Assembly (NCBI RefSeq): GCF_002733835.1
Contig: NZ_NVWY01000002.1
Span: forward strand, 148,878 to 212,877
Source of the DNA: Alcanivorax sp.
GTDB taxonomy: Bacteria; Pseudomonadota; Gammaproteobacteria; Pseudomonadales; Alcanivoracaceae
DNA: 64,000 bases
Direction: 5' to 3'
A program made the translations under genes and the position numbers. The notes under the pieces are model-generated. The model saw nothing but the letters and a program-made list of their open reading frames with translations. It did not search any database and had not been told where the DNA came from. This document shows positions 18,283-26,020 of the stretch, piece by piece. The number at the start of each line of letters is the position of its first letter. Within the stretch, counting starts at the first letter, position 1.

Positions 18283-18387
18283 TTACAACTCCTCGCCGTC
18301 ATCTGCCCAATCATCATCTTCCAGCCACTCTTCCAAGCTTTCCATCAGCAGCTTTTCTTCCAGACGCTCTTCCAGATAATCATCCAT
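18283..18387 (-). CDS. Small acidic peptide (34 aa), hypothetical
   Basis: A short frame beginning MDDYLEERLEEKLLMESLEE and continuing through WLEDDDWADD to a TAA stop. About half of the residues are Asp or Glu, and two amphipathic-helix heptads are visible. AGAAGGAAAAAGACA stands before the ATG, giving a well-spaced ribosome-binding site. No homologue is recognised. Support comes from the RBS, the strongly biased composition and the lack of any competing frame in this 666-base space between the coiled-coil gene and tRNA-Asp. It could be a real small protein or a chance frame. Confidence 0.5.
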   Translation of the reverse strand: MDDYLEERLEEKLLMESLEEWLEDDDWADDGEEL

Positions 18388-18461
18388 TGTCTTTTTCCTT
18401 CTATCGTTTCACATGTTGTCCGTGAAATTAGACAGAAAGAAAGTGACAAGTTCATGAAAGG

Positions 18462-18591
18462 TAACGCCAGATGCCTGACGCTGGATGCCTGACAAAGAAA
18501 AACCGGGAGCACGCAAGGACAAAGGCAAGAACTAACAACGCAGGAACAGCGACCGTTTTGCGTCAAACATCAGGCATTTGGCATCAAGCGT
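18462..18591. repeat. Word-shuffled inverted-repeat element, GATGCC/TGACGC type
   Basis: The left arm at about 18462-18493 and the right arm at about 18560-18591 are inverted copies. Both are made of the words GATGCC, TGACGC and AACGCCAG in different order and number. The middle is A-rich. The element lies between the small acidic peptide and the tRNA terminator. The same words recur at 25.9 and 52.6 kb. Confidence 0.7.
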
Positions 18592-18614
18592 GCCGTTTTC
18601 AGCGTTTTTCACAC

Positions 18615-18645
18615 ACAAAAAAGGCCCTCCCGAAGGAGAGCCTTT
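18615..18645 (-). terminator. Rho-independent terminator of the tRNA operon
   Basis: On the minus strand AAGGCTCTCC-TTCG-GGAGGGCCTT is followed by TTTT, placed 13 bases after the 3' end of tRNA-Asp. Confidence 0.9.
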
Positions 18646-18657
18646 CTTGCTGAATAG

Positions 18658-18734
18658 TGGCGGAGCGGACGGGACTCGAACCCGCGACCCCCGGCGTGAC
18701 AGGCCGGTATTCTAACCAACTGAACTACCGCTCC
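18658..18734 (-). tRNA. tRNA-Asp (GTC)
   Basis: 77 bases including an encoded CCA. The acceptor stem GGAGCGG/CCGCTCC is perfect, the anticodon loop CCTGTCACGC carries GTC, and the T loop GGGTTCGAGTCCC is canonical. It is the second gene of a two-tRNA operon with tRNA-Val, 36 bases downstream. Confidence 0.97.
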
Positions 18735-18770
18735 ACTTATCCCTTTCGGAATTCTTTCACTTGCTAAATA

Positions 18771-18846
18771 TGGTGGGTGATGACGGGATCGAACCGCCGA
18801 CCCTCTGCTTGTAAGGCAGATGCTCTCCCAGCTGAGCTAATCACCC
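18771..18846 (-). tRNA. tRNA-Val (TAC)
   Basis: 76 bases with encoded CCA. The acceptor stem GGGTGAT/ATCACCC is perfect, the anticodon loop CCTTACAAG gives TAC, and the T loop GGTTCGATCCC is canonical. It is the first gene of the tRNA pair. Confidence 0.97.
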
Positions 18847-19020
18847 TTGTTCGCGCTGCGAAGTGGGCGCCATTTTAGGGATTGGGCCGGGGGTGTCAAC
18901 GGCTTTTTTTCAGAAAGCCGTTCGTTTGCCTAGAAAATGGGCGATACGCCTAAAACTTGGACAAAACAGCCACAAAACCGGCGAAAATGGCACCGATCCA
19001 TGCAGAGCACCACAGACGAT

Positions 19021-19209
19021 CTACCCTGCCTCCAGCGCCTCAATTCTCGCTTTTGCCTCTTCCAGAGTGAATTTTCCCGGCAGAGACTGCCCATTCGGCC
19101 GGGCAATCAGATAATGATGCACATCCAGCGCCCAGGTCTGTCGGTTCAGCTCGCCCTCCTCGATGATGGAGTAACCGGTTTCTCCCCAGGCTATGGCATT
19201 ACCAATCAT
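19021..19209 (-). CDS. Small hypothetical protein co-translated with the TetR regulator
   Basis: 62 residues, not recognised. Its ATG overlaps the stop of the TetR gene (ATGA), so the two genes are translationally coupled. The C-terminus (KFTLEEAKARIEALEAG) is a predicted amphipathic helix. The middle (WALDVHHYLIARPNGQSLPG) looks like a small beta domain. Coupling to the regulator of a terpene-catabolism cluster suggests an accessory role, but nothing more can be said. Confidence 0.7.
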   Translation of the reverse strand: MIGNAIAWGETGYSIIEEGELNRQTWALDVHHYLIARPNGQSLPGKFTLEEAKARIEALEAG

Positions 19210-19802
19210 GGTGCGGACTCACCAATGACCCGGGCCAGCATGATATCGGCCAGGTCATCCAGGCTCAGCGGCCCTTCACGGTCAAACCAGTTTGGGGCCC
19301 AGCCAGTCATCCCCGTCAGCAGGCGACGCATAATGAAAGGGTCCGTGGTGAATTCGCCCTGATCGTGCAATTCCGACAATACATCCAGCCACAGCTGCTC
19401 ATAAATACTGCGTAATTTGAGCGCTCGAGCCTGCTTGTCTGCACTCAGACAGCGCCATTCGGTGACCATCACGGTCATCGCCTCGGCCGTATCTCCCACA
19501 ATGGATTGCAGCTCCGCCCGAATCAGTGCCCGCAACTTGTCCTTTCCGGTCGCATGGGAGGCCACCGCCTGACGCAGCCGCTCGGTATTGAAGTGAATCA
19601 CCTCCTCCATCACCGCATAGAGGATATCCTCCTTGGTCTTGAAGTGATGAAAGATGGAACCACTTTGAATCCCCACCGACGCCGCAATATCACGGACCGT
19701 GGTGCGGTCGAACCCCTTATCCCGAAACAGGTGAGCCGCGGCACTGAGCAGACGCCCGCGGGGAGAATCATCGATTCCATTAATTGCCAGTGACTCAGCC
19801 AT
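19206..19802 (-). CDS. atuR: TetR-family regulator of the atu cluster (AtuR-like)
   Basis: TetR/AcrR repressor of 198 residues. The helix-turn-helix occupies about residues 15-60 (AAAHLFRDKGFDRTTVRDIA, then GIQSGSIFHHFKTKEDIL), and a ligand-binding helical domain follows. It is transcribed away from atuA, as expected for AtuR, the repressor of acyclic terpene utilization genes in Pseudomonas. A palindrome of TetR type lies in the atuA promoter. The start at 19802 is preferred over 19808 because GAGG lies 6 bases before it. The inducer is probably an isoprenoid acyl-CoA (inference). The name rests on context more than on sequence. Confidence 0.8.
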   Translation of the reverse strand: MAESLAINGIDDSPRGRLLSAAAHLFRDKGFDRTTVRDIAASVGIQSGSIFHHFKTKEDILYAVMEEVIHFNTERLRQAVASHATGKDKLRALIRAELQSIVGDTAEAMTVMVTEWRCLSADKQARALKLRSIYEQLWLDVLSELHDQGEFTTDPFIMRRLLTGMTGWAPNWFDREGPLSLDDLADIMLARVIGESAP

Positions 19803-19828
19803 TGCCATCCTCTTTTTTGTATAGGGGC

Positions 19829-19858
19829 ATTATCCCGACTCCGGTCTGCAAGCTGCAA
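19829..19858 (-). promoter_or_regulatory. Candidate promoter of the atuR-like gene
   Basis: On the minus strand TTGCAG (19858-19853) and GATAAT (19834-19829) are separated by 18 bases, ending about 27 bases before the start codon. It is separated from the atuA promoter by a REP doublet. Confidence 0.45.
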
Positions 19859-19890
19859 GGGCAGCGCCACCACCCTGCTCCGATAAAACT

Positions 19891-20069
19891 GTAGGAGCTT
19901 GCTTGCAAGCGAACCGAGCCCAAGCGAGGAAATCGGTGACGTTTCCTTTCATGCTTTCAAAAAAACGTCCAAGAAATCTGGAATGCCAGATTGCTCCGAC
20001 GTCAAGCCCGGAGATATGCCTCGATTGAGGCTGTGCTGACGCACGGTTCGCTTGCAAGCAAGCTCCTAC
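19891..20069. repeat. REP doublet (REPIN-like), type 1
   Basis: Left arm 19891-19914 (GTAGGAGCTTGCTTGCAAGC) and inverted right arm 20045-20069 enclose about 130 bases. The element fills most of the 372-base space between the divergent atuR-like and atuA genes. The rest of that space holds the two promoters and the operator. Confidence 0.85.
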
Positions 20070-20109
20070 AGCGGCTTCGTAATTAATGCTCCATCGACCC
20101 GCCAAGCCC

Positions 20110-20139
20110 TTTACAAACCAAGCGCTTGCTTGGTAGCTT
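20110..20139 (+). promoter_or_regulatory. atuA promoter with TetR-type operator
   Basis: A perfect inverted repeat ACCAAGC-GCTT-GCTTGGT lies at 20117-20134. It fits exactly between a -35-like TTTACA (20110-20115) and a -10-like TAGCTT (20134-20139). A repressor bound here would block RNA polymerase. The size and symmetry suit a TetR dimer, most likely the divergently encoded AtuR-like protein. Confidence 0.65.
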
Positions 20140-20174
20140 ACGAGACCATGAACTCACACGCAAATGGAGCCACC

Positions 20175-21977
20175 ATGTCAGAGCCTGTTCGCATCGGTTG
20201 TGCCGCCGGATTCTGGGGCGATACCAACAGTGCTGCCTTCCAGCTGGTCCACCAGACCGAGCTGGATTACCTGGTGTTCGATTACCTGGCCGAAGTCACC
20301 CTGTCGATCATGGCCGGGGCGCGGATGAAAGACCCCAACGCCGGCTATGCCCATGACTTTGTCACCAATGTGATGGCCCCTCTCGCCAAGGACATCAAGG
20401 CGAAAAACATCAAGGTGATCAGCAACGCCGGGGGCGTGAACCCCCGTGCCTGCCGCGATGCCCTGCAAAAAGCGTTTACGGCCGCCGGCGTGGAAATGAA
20501 GATTGCCCTGGTAGAAGGGGACGATCTGAATACACGCCGCAACGATTTTGCCGATGTGACCGAACTGGACAGCGGCGCCCCCCTGCCCCCCATGACGGTC
20601 ACCATGAACGCCTACCTGGGCGCCCTGCCCATCAAGGCAGCACTGGATGCCGGCGCCGACATCGTGCTGACCGGCCGCATAGCCGACTCTGCCGTGGTGC
20701 TGGGCCCGCTGATGCACGAGTTCGACTGGTCCGCCGAGGATTACGACAAGCTGGCCCAGGGGTCGCTGGCCGGGCACGTGATCGAATGCGGCGCCCAATG
20801 CACCGGCGGCAACTTCACCGACTGGCGCGACGTGCCGGACTTCCACAACATGGGTTTCCCGGTGGCCGAATGCCATGCGGATGGCCACTTTGTGATCACC
20901 AAGCCTGACAACACCGGTGGTTTGGTCACCTGCGCCACCGTGGGCGAGCAGATCGTGTACGAAATTGGCGACCCCCGAGCCTATTTGCTGCCGGACGTGG
21001 TGTGCGATTTTACCCAGGTGACACTGGAACAGGTCGGCGAGCATCGAGTCAGCGTCTCCGGCGCCCGGGGCCTGCCCCCCACGGACAGCTATAAAGTCTC
21101 CGCCACCTACCCGGACGGCAACCGGATTACCGCCTCCTTTTTGATGGGGGGCATCGATGCACCCGCCAAAGGCCAGGTGGTCGCCGACGCCATACTCAAA
21201 AAAGTGGCCGGTCTCTTTCAGCAGCTCGGCATGGCCCCGTTCCGCGACACCAGTGTGGAAGTGCTCGGCAGCGAAAGTACCTATGGCGCTAATGCCCGCC
21301 GCGCGGACACCCGTGAAGTGGTGGTCAAAATCGCCGCCCTGCACGATGACAAGAAAGCGCTGGGCCTGTTTGCCCGGGAAATCGCCCAGGCCGCCACCGG
21401 CATGGCGCCGGGCCTTTCCGGCCTGGTCGGCGGCCGCCCCAAACCCTTCCCGCGCATCCGCCTGTTTTCTACCCTGGTAGAAAAAAGCGCAGTAACCGCC
21501 ACTGTGGACCTGGATGGCAACACGCAATCCGTCGACATCCCCACCGGTCAGGTCTTTGATGCCAGCGCCCTGCCCCAGGACACGGACTACGGCACCGCCA
21601 ACGACGATGCTGACACCGACACCACAGTGCCCCTGGTCAAACTGGCCTGGGCCCGCAGTGGCGACAAGGGCAATCATGCCAACATCGGCGTCATCGCTCG
21701 CAAGGCGGAATATTTGCCTTACCTGAATGCGGCGCTGACCGAGCAAAGTGTGGCCACATACATGCAGCACGTGCTGGACCCGGACGCAGGCAGCGTGCAC
21801 CGCTGGTCCATGCCCGGCATGAATGCCTTCAACTTTCTGTTGAAAAACGCCCTGGGCGGCGGCGGCATCGCTTCGCTGCGCATTGACCCGCAAGGCAAGG
21901 CCTTTGCCCAGCAGTTACTGGATATGCCTGTAAAAGTAAGCAACGAAATCGCCAAAACACTCACAGAAAATGAATAA
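20175..21977 (+). CDS. atuA: Acyclic terpene utilization protein AtuA (DUF1446)
   Basis: First gene of the atu operon, 600 residues. Begins [20 protein letters not shown] and shows the conserved AtuA segments [30 protein letters not shown] near 97 and [20 protein letters not shown] near 170. A C-terminal domain ([20 protein letters not shown]) follows that in some bacteria is a separate protein. Needed for growth on citronellol/geraniol in Pseudomonas, but its biochemical role is not settled. Start at 20175 is chosen for the GGAG six bases upstream; longer starts run into the promoter. The downstream gap holds a type 2 REP doublet. Confidence 0.93.
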   Translation: MSEPVRIGCAAGFWGDTNSAAFQLVHQTELDYLVFDYLAEVTLSIMAGARMKDPNAGYAHDFVTNVMAPLAKDIKAKNIKVISNAGGVNPRACRDALQKAFTAAGVEMKIALVEGDDLNTRRNDFADVTELDSGAPLPPMTVTMNAYLGALPIKAALDAGADIVLTGRIADSAVVLGPLMHEFDWSAEDYDKLAQGSLAGHVIECGAQCTGGNFTDWRDVPDFHNMGFPVAECHADGHFVITKPDNTGGLVTCATVGEQIVYEIGDPRAYLLPDVVCDFTQVTLEQVGEHRVSVSGARGLPPTDSYKVSATYPDGNRITASFLMGGIDAPAKGQVVADAILKKVAGLFQQLGMAPFRDTSVEVLGSESTYGANARRADTREVVVKIAALHDDKKALGLFAREIAQAATGMAPGLSGLVGGRPKPFPRIRLFSTLVEKSAVTATVDLDGNTQSVDIPTGQVFDASALPQDTDYGTANDDADTDTTVPLVKLAWARSGDKGNHANIGVIARKAEYLPYLNAALTEQSVATYMQHVLDPDAGSVHRWSMPGMNAFNFLLKNALGGGGIASLRIDPQGKAFAQQLLDMPVKVSNEIAKTLTENE

Positions 21978-21980
21978 TTT

Positions 21981-22060
21981 TGTGGGAAGTCATGCTTGCA
22001 TGACGAATCGACGCCCACCACGACCGAGCGCTATTCGCGATGCAAGCATCGCTTCCCACA
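21981..22060. repeat. REP doublet (REPIN-like), type 2
   Basis: Left arm 21981-22008 (TGTGGGAAGTCATGCTTGCA...) and inverted right arm 22033-22060 (...GCATCGCTTCCCACA). It sits three bases after the atuA stop and ends 26 bases before atuB, inside the operon. Confidence 0.85.
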
Positions 22061-22086
22061 AAGAAGGACAAACCAAGGACTAAAAC

Positions 22087-22956
22087 ATGTCATACCGTTC
22101 CGTCTTTAAAGAAAACCTGTTCGCCGGCCAGAATATCATTGTCACCGGCGGCGGCTCCGGCATCGGCCGCTGTACCGCCCATGAGCTGGCAGCACTGGGC
22201 GCCCGTGTTGTGCTCATCGGCCGCAAGCAGGAAAAACTTGATGCGGTGGCTGCAGAAATTGCCGAAGACGGCGGCCAGGCTCTGGGATTCGCTTGCGACA
22301 TCCGCGATGAAGAAGCGGTGAAAGCCACCGTGGCCGATGTCTACAAGGCGGTCGAGGTTGTCCATGGGCTGGTCAACAACGCCGGCGGCCAGTTCCCTTC
22401 CCCGCTGGCCCTGATCAGCCAGAAAGGCTGGGAAACCGTGGTACGCACCAACCTGACCGGCGGCTTTCTGATGGCCCGGGAAGTGTTCCTGCAGGGCATG
22501 AACAAAAACGGCGGTGCCATCGTCAACATCGTTGCCGACATGTGGGGGGGCATGCCGGGCATGGGCCACTCCGGCGCGGCTCGCGCGGGCATGGTCAACT
22601 TCACCCAGACCTCGGCCTACGAATGGGGCAGCTGTGGTGTGCGCGTCAACGCAGTGGCCCCGGGCTGGATCATGTCCAGCGGCATGGACACCTACCCGGA
22701 AAGCTTCAAGCAAACCCTGAAAACCCTGCGCGCCGCCGTACCGCTACAACGCATGGGCAATGAATCGGAAGTGTCCGGCGCAATCTGCTTCCTGCTCAGC
22801 GACGCGGCCGCCTTTATCAGTGGCGACACCCTGCGCATTGATGGTGCCGCCAGCCAGGGCAATGTGGCGATCTTCCCGCTGCCCGCCCACGACAAGAGCA
22901 AGCCGTTCGATGGCTTCCACCGTGCCACCACCCCGGACGTGTTCAAGGATCTCTAA
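22087..22956 (+). CDS. atuB: Short-chain dehydrogenase AtuB (DECR-like)
   Basis: 289-residue SDR with the NAD(P)-binding TGGGSGIG at about 19-26, NNAGG near 98 and the VRVNAVAPGWI strand near 188. The position that normally holds Tyr-x-x-x-Lys reads HSGAARAGM, so the classical catalytic pair is missing, as in 2,4-dienoyl-CoA reductase-type SDRs. In the atu pathway it probably oxidises a terpenoid alcohol or reduces an unsaturated acyl-CoA; the context supports the AtuB assignment. Its stop overlaps the atuC start by one base (TAATG), so translation is coupled. Confidence 0.87.
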   Translation: MSYRSVFKENLFAGQNIIVTGGGSGIGRCTAHELAALGARVVLIGRKQEKLDAVAAEIAEDGGQALGFACDIRDEEAVKATVADVYKAVEVVHGLVNNAGGQFPSPLALISQKGWETVVRTNLTGGFLMAREVFLQGMNKNGGAIVNIVADMWGGMPGMGHSGAARAGMVNFTQTSAYEWGSCGVRVNAVAPGWIMSSGMDTYPESFKQTLKTLRAAVPLQRMGNESEVSGAICFLLSDAAAFISGDTLRIDGAASQGNVAIFPLPAHDKSKPFDGFHRATTPDVFKDL

Positions 22957-24566
22957 TGGCGACTCTCGACAGCGCACTTGACCCCAACAGCGAAGAATAC
23001 CGCCAGAACCGCGAGGCCTTGCTCGCGGCCGTGGAGGAATTCCGTGCCATCGAACAGGCCGTCGTGGATACCGCGGAAAGCAAACGCGCCAAGTTTGAAA
23101 AGCGCGGCCAGCTGCTTCCCCACGAACGTATCTCCCGGCTGCTGGATGCAGGCTCCCCGTTTCTGAGTCTGATGAATCTGGCCGGCTATAAGATGCACGA
23201 CGACAAGGACGGCACCGAAGCCGGCGGCAGCACCATTGCCGGCATTGGCTATGTGTCCGGCGTACGCTGTCTGGTCACCGCCTCTAACTCGGCCATCAAG
23301 GGCGGCACTATTTCCCCCTCCGGCCTGCACAAGACCCTGCGCCTGCAACGCATCGCCCTGGAAAACAAACTGCCGGTGGTCAGCCTGGTGGAATCCGGCG
23401 GTGCCAACCTGAACTACGCCGCAGAAGTATTCGTGGATGGCGCCCGCACCTTTGCCAACCAGGCACGCCTGTCCGCCGCAGGCATCCCTCAAATTACCGT
23501 GGTGCACGGTAACGCCACCGCCGGCGGGGCTTATCAGCCGGGCCTGTCTGATTACGTCGTGGTGGTTCGCGAACGCGCCAAGATGTTTCTGGCCGGCCCG
23601 CCGCTGCTGAAAGCCGCCACCGGGGAAATCGCCACCGACGAAGAGCTGGGCGGCGCCGAAATGCATGCAGGTACCGCCGGCACCGCCGAGTACCTGGCGC
23701 AATCCGATGCAGACGGTATCAGCCAGGCTCGAGATCTGGTGAAGCTACTGGGCTGGCGCCGGGCGGCGGCAACCACTCCCGAGCATGAAGAACCGAAATT
23801 CCCGCCGGAAGAACTGCTCGGCGTGGTACCTGCTGACGCCAAGAAGCCCTACGACGTGCGCGAAATCATCGCCCGTATCGTTGACGGTTCCGATTTTCTC
23901 GACTTCAAGAATGAGTGGGACAGCGCCACCGTCTGTGGCTGGAGCACCATCGAAGGCAAACCCGTGGGCATCATTGGCAATAATGGCCCGATTACCCCAC
24001 GCGGCGCCGCCAAGGCGGCCCAGTTTATCCAGCTGTGCGACCAGACCCGTCGCCCCTTACTGTTCCTTCACAACACCACCGGTTTCATGGTCGGTACCGA
24101 CGCGGAACAGAACGGCGTTATCAAGAACGGTTCGAAAATGCTGCAGGCGGTGGCCAACGCACGGGTGCCCAAAATCTCCATCGTGGTGGGCGGCTCCTAC
24201 GGCGCCGGTAATTACGCCATGTGCGGGCGCGGCCTGGACCCGCGCTTCATCTTTGCCTGGCCCAATTCCAAAGTCGCCGTCATGGGTGGCCAGCAGGCCG
24301 GCATGGTGCTGCGAATCGTGGCCGAGGGAAAACAGCGGGCCAACGGTATCGAACCGGACCCCAAAGTGCTCGACATGCTGCAACAGACCACCGCCCAGAA
24401 ACTCGACAGCCAGTCCACTGCCCTCTACGGCACGGCGCGCTTGTGGGACGACGGCATTATCGACCCCCGCGACACACGCCAGGTGGTGGCCTACGCCCTG
24501 GATATCTGCGATGACGCAGAGCAACGCCAGCTACACCCGAATTCATTCGGGGTGGCGAGACTATAA
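22956..24566 (+). CDS. atuC: Geranyl-CoA carboxylase carboxyltransferase (beta) subunit
   Basis: 536-residue acyl-CoA carboxyltransferase. It transfers CO2 from carboxybiotin on AtuF to geranyl-CoA. Two crotonase-like halves are visible. The first has SGGANLNYA near 145 and the oxyanion-hole AGGAYQPGLSD near 188; the second has GGSYGAGNYAMCGRG near 410 and MGGQQAG near 442. Methylcrotonyl-CoA carboxylase would be the alternative, but adjacent atuA and atuD/E genes make geranyl-CoA far more likely. The residues AYQPG where MCC has AYVPA may reflect the larger substrate pocket (inference). A word-shuffled repeat begins two bases after its stop. Confidence 0.92.
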   Translation: MATLDSALDPNSEEYRQNREALLAAVEEFRAIEQAVVDTAESKRAKFEKRGQLLPHERISRLLDAGSPFLSLMNLAGYKMHDDKDGTEAGGSTIAGIGYVSGVRCLVTASNSAIKGGTISPSGLHKTLRLQRIALENKLPVVSLVESGGANLNYAAEVFVDGARTFANQARLSAAGIPQITVVHGNATAGGAYQPGLSDYVVVVRERAKMFLAGPPLLKAATGEIATDEELGGAEMHAGTAGTAEYLAQSDADGISQARDLVKLLGWRRAAATTPEHEEPKFPPEELLGVVPADAKKPYDVREIIARIVDGSDFLDFKNEWDSATVCGWSTIEGKPVGIIGNNGPITPRGAAKAAQFIQLCDQTRRPLLFLHNTTGFMVGTDAEQNGVIKNGSKMLQAVANARVPKISIVVGGSYGAGNYAMCGRGLDPRFIFAWPNSKVAVMGGQQAGMVLRIVAEGKQRANGIEPDPKVLDMLQQTTAQKLDSQSTALYGTARLWDDGIIDPRDTRQVVAYALDICDDAEQRQLHPNSFGVARL

Positions 24567-24567
24567 A

Positions 24568-24646
24568 AGCTACGAGCTTCTAGCTACGAGCAACCAGAAA
24601 ACGCGGTCTTGTTTTTACTGGCAGCTAGAAGCTCGTGGCTAGCCGC
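24568..24646. repeat. Word-shuffled inverted-repeat element, GAGCTTCTAGCT type
   Basis: Left arm 24568-24591 and right arm 24621-24646 share the exact inverted core ACGAGCTTCTAGCT, flanked by partial repeats of CTAGC and ACGAGC. The loop is 29 bases. It begins directly after the atuC stop codon and fills half of the atuC-atuD space. Confidence 0.75.
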
Positions 24647-24714
24647 TTTGGCAACCCACATAGCCAAGAATGGCCGACACAACCGAACATAACGAACACA
24701 ACAGGGAGCCTCCC

Positions 24715-25872
24715 ATGCAATTCACTCAGGAACACGAAGAACTTCGCCGTACCGTCCGTAATTTTGTCGACAAGGAACTGAACCCCCATGTGCGTGAATG
24801 GGAAGACGCTGGCCGTTTCCCCATTCACGAAGTGTTCAAGAAAATGGGCGATCTGGGTCTGCTCGGGGTCACCAAGCCGGAAGAGTTTGGCGGCATGGGG
24901 CTGGACTACTCCTACGGCATGGTTATGAGCGAAGAAATGGGCCGCGTCCATTGTGGCGGCGTGCCGTTGGCTGTGGGTGTACAAACCGACATGGCCACCC
25001 CAGCCATCGCCCGCTTCGGCTCCGATGAACTGCGTCGTGACTACCTGGCCCCCGCCATCGCCGGCGACATGGTGGCCTCCATTGCGGTTTCCGAACCCCA
25101 TGCAGGCTCCGATGTGGCAGCCGTAAAAACCACTGCGGTCAAAGACGGCGATGACTACGTGATCAACGGCACCAAGATGTGGATCACCAATTCGCCCAGC
25201 GCCGATTTTTTCTGCCTGTTGGCCAACACCTCCGACGCCAAACCCCACGTCAATAAATCCCTGATCGTGGTGCCCAGGGATGCGGCTGGCATCACCGTGG
25301 ACAAGCCTCTGAACAAGCTGGGCATGCGCTCTTCGGAAACCGCCCAGGTGTTCTTCGATAACGTGCGCGTGCCCCAGCGCAACCTGATCGGTCAGGAAGG
25401 CATGGGCTTCATGATGCAGATGATGCAGTTCCAGGAAGAGCGCTTGTTTGCCGCCGCCAACAGCCTCAAGGGCATGGAACATGTGATCGACGAAACCATC
25501 GCCTACGCCAAGGACCGCAAGGTATTCGGCATGTCGCTGATCGATAACCAGAGCGTGCATTTCCGCCTGGCCGAGCTGCAGACCGAAGTGGAAGCGCTAC
25601 GCGCCCTCACCTACCAGGCCTGCGAACTGTATGTGAACGGCAAGGACGTCCTGCAGCTGGCCTCCATGGCCAAACTGAAAGTGGGCCGCCTGAGCCGCGA
25701 AGTGGCCGACAGCTGCCTGCAGTACTGGGGCGGCAATGGCTTCATGTGGGAAAACCCCGCCGGCCAGCTCTACCGCGATGGTCGCCTGGGCTCCATCGGC
25801 GGCGGCGCCGACGAAGTCATGCTGGGCATTATCTGCAAGACCATGGACATTCTGCCGGGCAAGAAACGCTAG
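24715..25872 (+). CDS. atuD: Citronellyl-CoA dehydrogenase AtuD
   Basis: FAD acyl-CoA dehydrogenase of 385 residues that should introduce the double bond turning citronellyl-CoA into geranyl-CoA. It shows the family signatures ISVSEPHAGSDVA (here ASIAVSEPHAGSDVAAVKT near 120-138), KMWITNSPSADFF and the C-terminal LQYWGGNGFMWENP. The catalytic base is probably the Glu in GGGADEVM near the C-terminus, the isovaleryl-type location needs alignment. The start at 24715 has AGGGAG six bases upstream; the longer frame adds 15 unlikely residues. Electrons go to ETF. The stop is followed at once by ten GCCGGAC repeats. Confidence 0.9.
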   Translation: MQFTQEHEELRRTVRNFVDKELNPHVREWEDAGRFPIHEVFKKMGDLGLLGVTKPEEFGGMGLDYSYGMVMSEEMGRVHCGGVPLAVGVQTDMATPAIARFGSDELRRDYLAPAIAGDMVASIAVSEPHAGSDVAAVKTTAVKDGDDYVINGTKMWITNSPSADFFCLLANTSDAKPHVNKSLIVVPRDAAGITVDKPLNKLGMRSSETAQVFFDNVRVPQRNLIGQEGMGFMMQMMQFQEERLFAAANSLKGMEHVIDETIAYAKDRKVFGMSLIDNQSVHFRLAELQTEVEALRALTYQACELYVNGKDVLQLASMAKLKVGRLSREVADSCLQYWGGNGFMWENPAGQLYRDGRLGSIGGGADEVMLGIICKTMDILPGKKR

Positions 25873-25996
25873 ATGCCGGACGCCGGACGCCGGACGCCGG
25901 ACGCCGGACGCCGGACGCCGGACGCCGGACGCCGGACGCCGGACAAATTGTGTGTTTTGATTTTTTCGCGTCAAGCATCTGGCGTTCAGCGTCAGG
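25873..25996. repeat. Ten tandem GCCGGAC heptamers paired with a GATGC/TGACGC-type inverted arm
   Basis: 25875-25944 contains ten perfect copies of the 7-mer GCCGGAC directly after the atuD stop. About 22 bases later, at about 25967-25996, a second arm in inverse orientation reads GCCTGACGCTGAACGCCAGA on the minus strand. The heptamer tract looks like a homogenised version of the word-shuffled arms at 18.5 and 52.6 kb. Confidence 0.9.
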
Positions 25997-26020
25997 CCCG
26001 CATTTTCGAAGGACAAAGCA

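Noticed and set aside
20178..21893. 571-codon minus-strand frame opposite atuA
   Set aside because: Gly/His/Val-rich shadow frame caused by high GC at third codon positions; no homology and no RBS. The same holds for the long frames opposite atuC, atuD, atuF and atuH.
25875..25944. CRISPR or direct-repeat array
   Set aside because: The units are contiguous 7-mers without spacers and no cas genes are present, so it is a tandem repeat.
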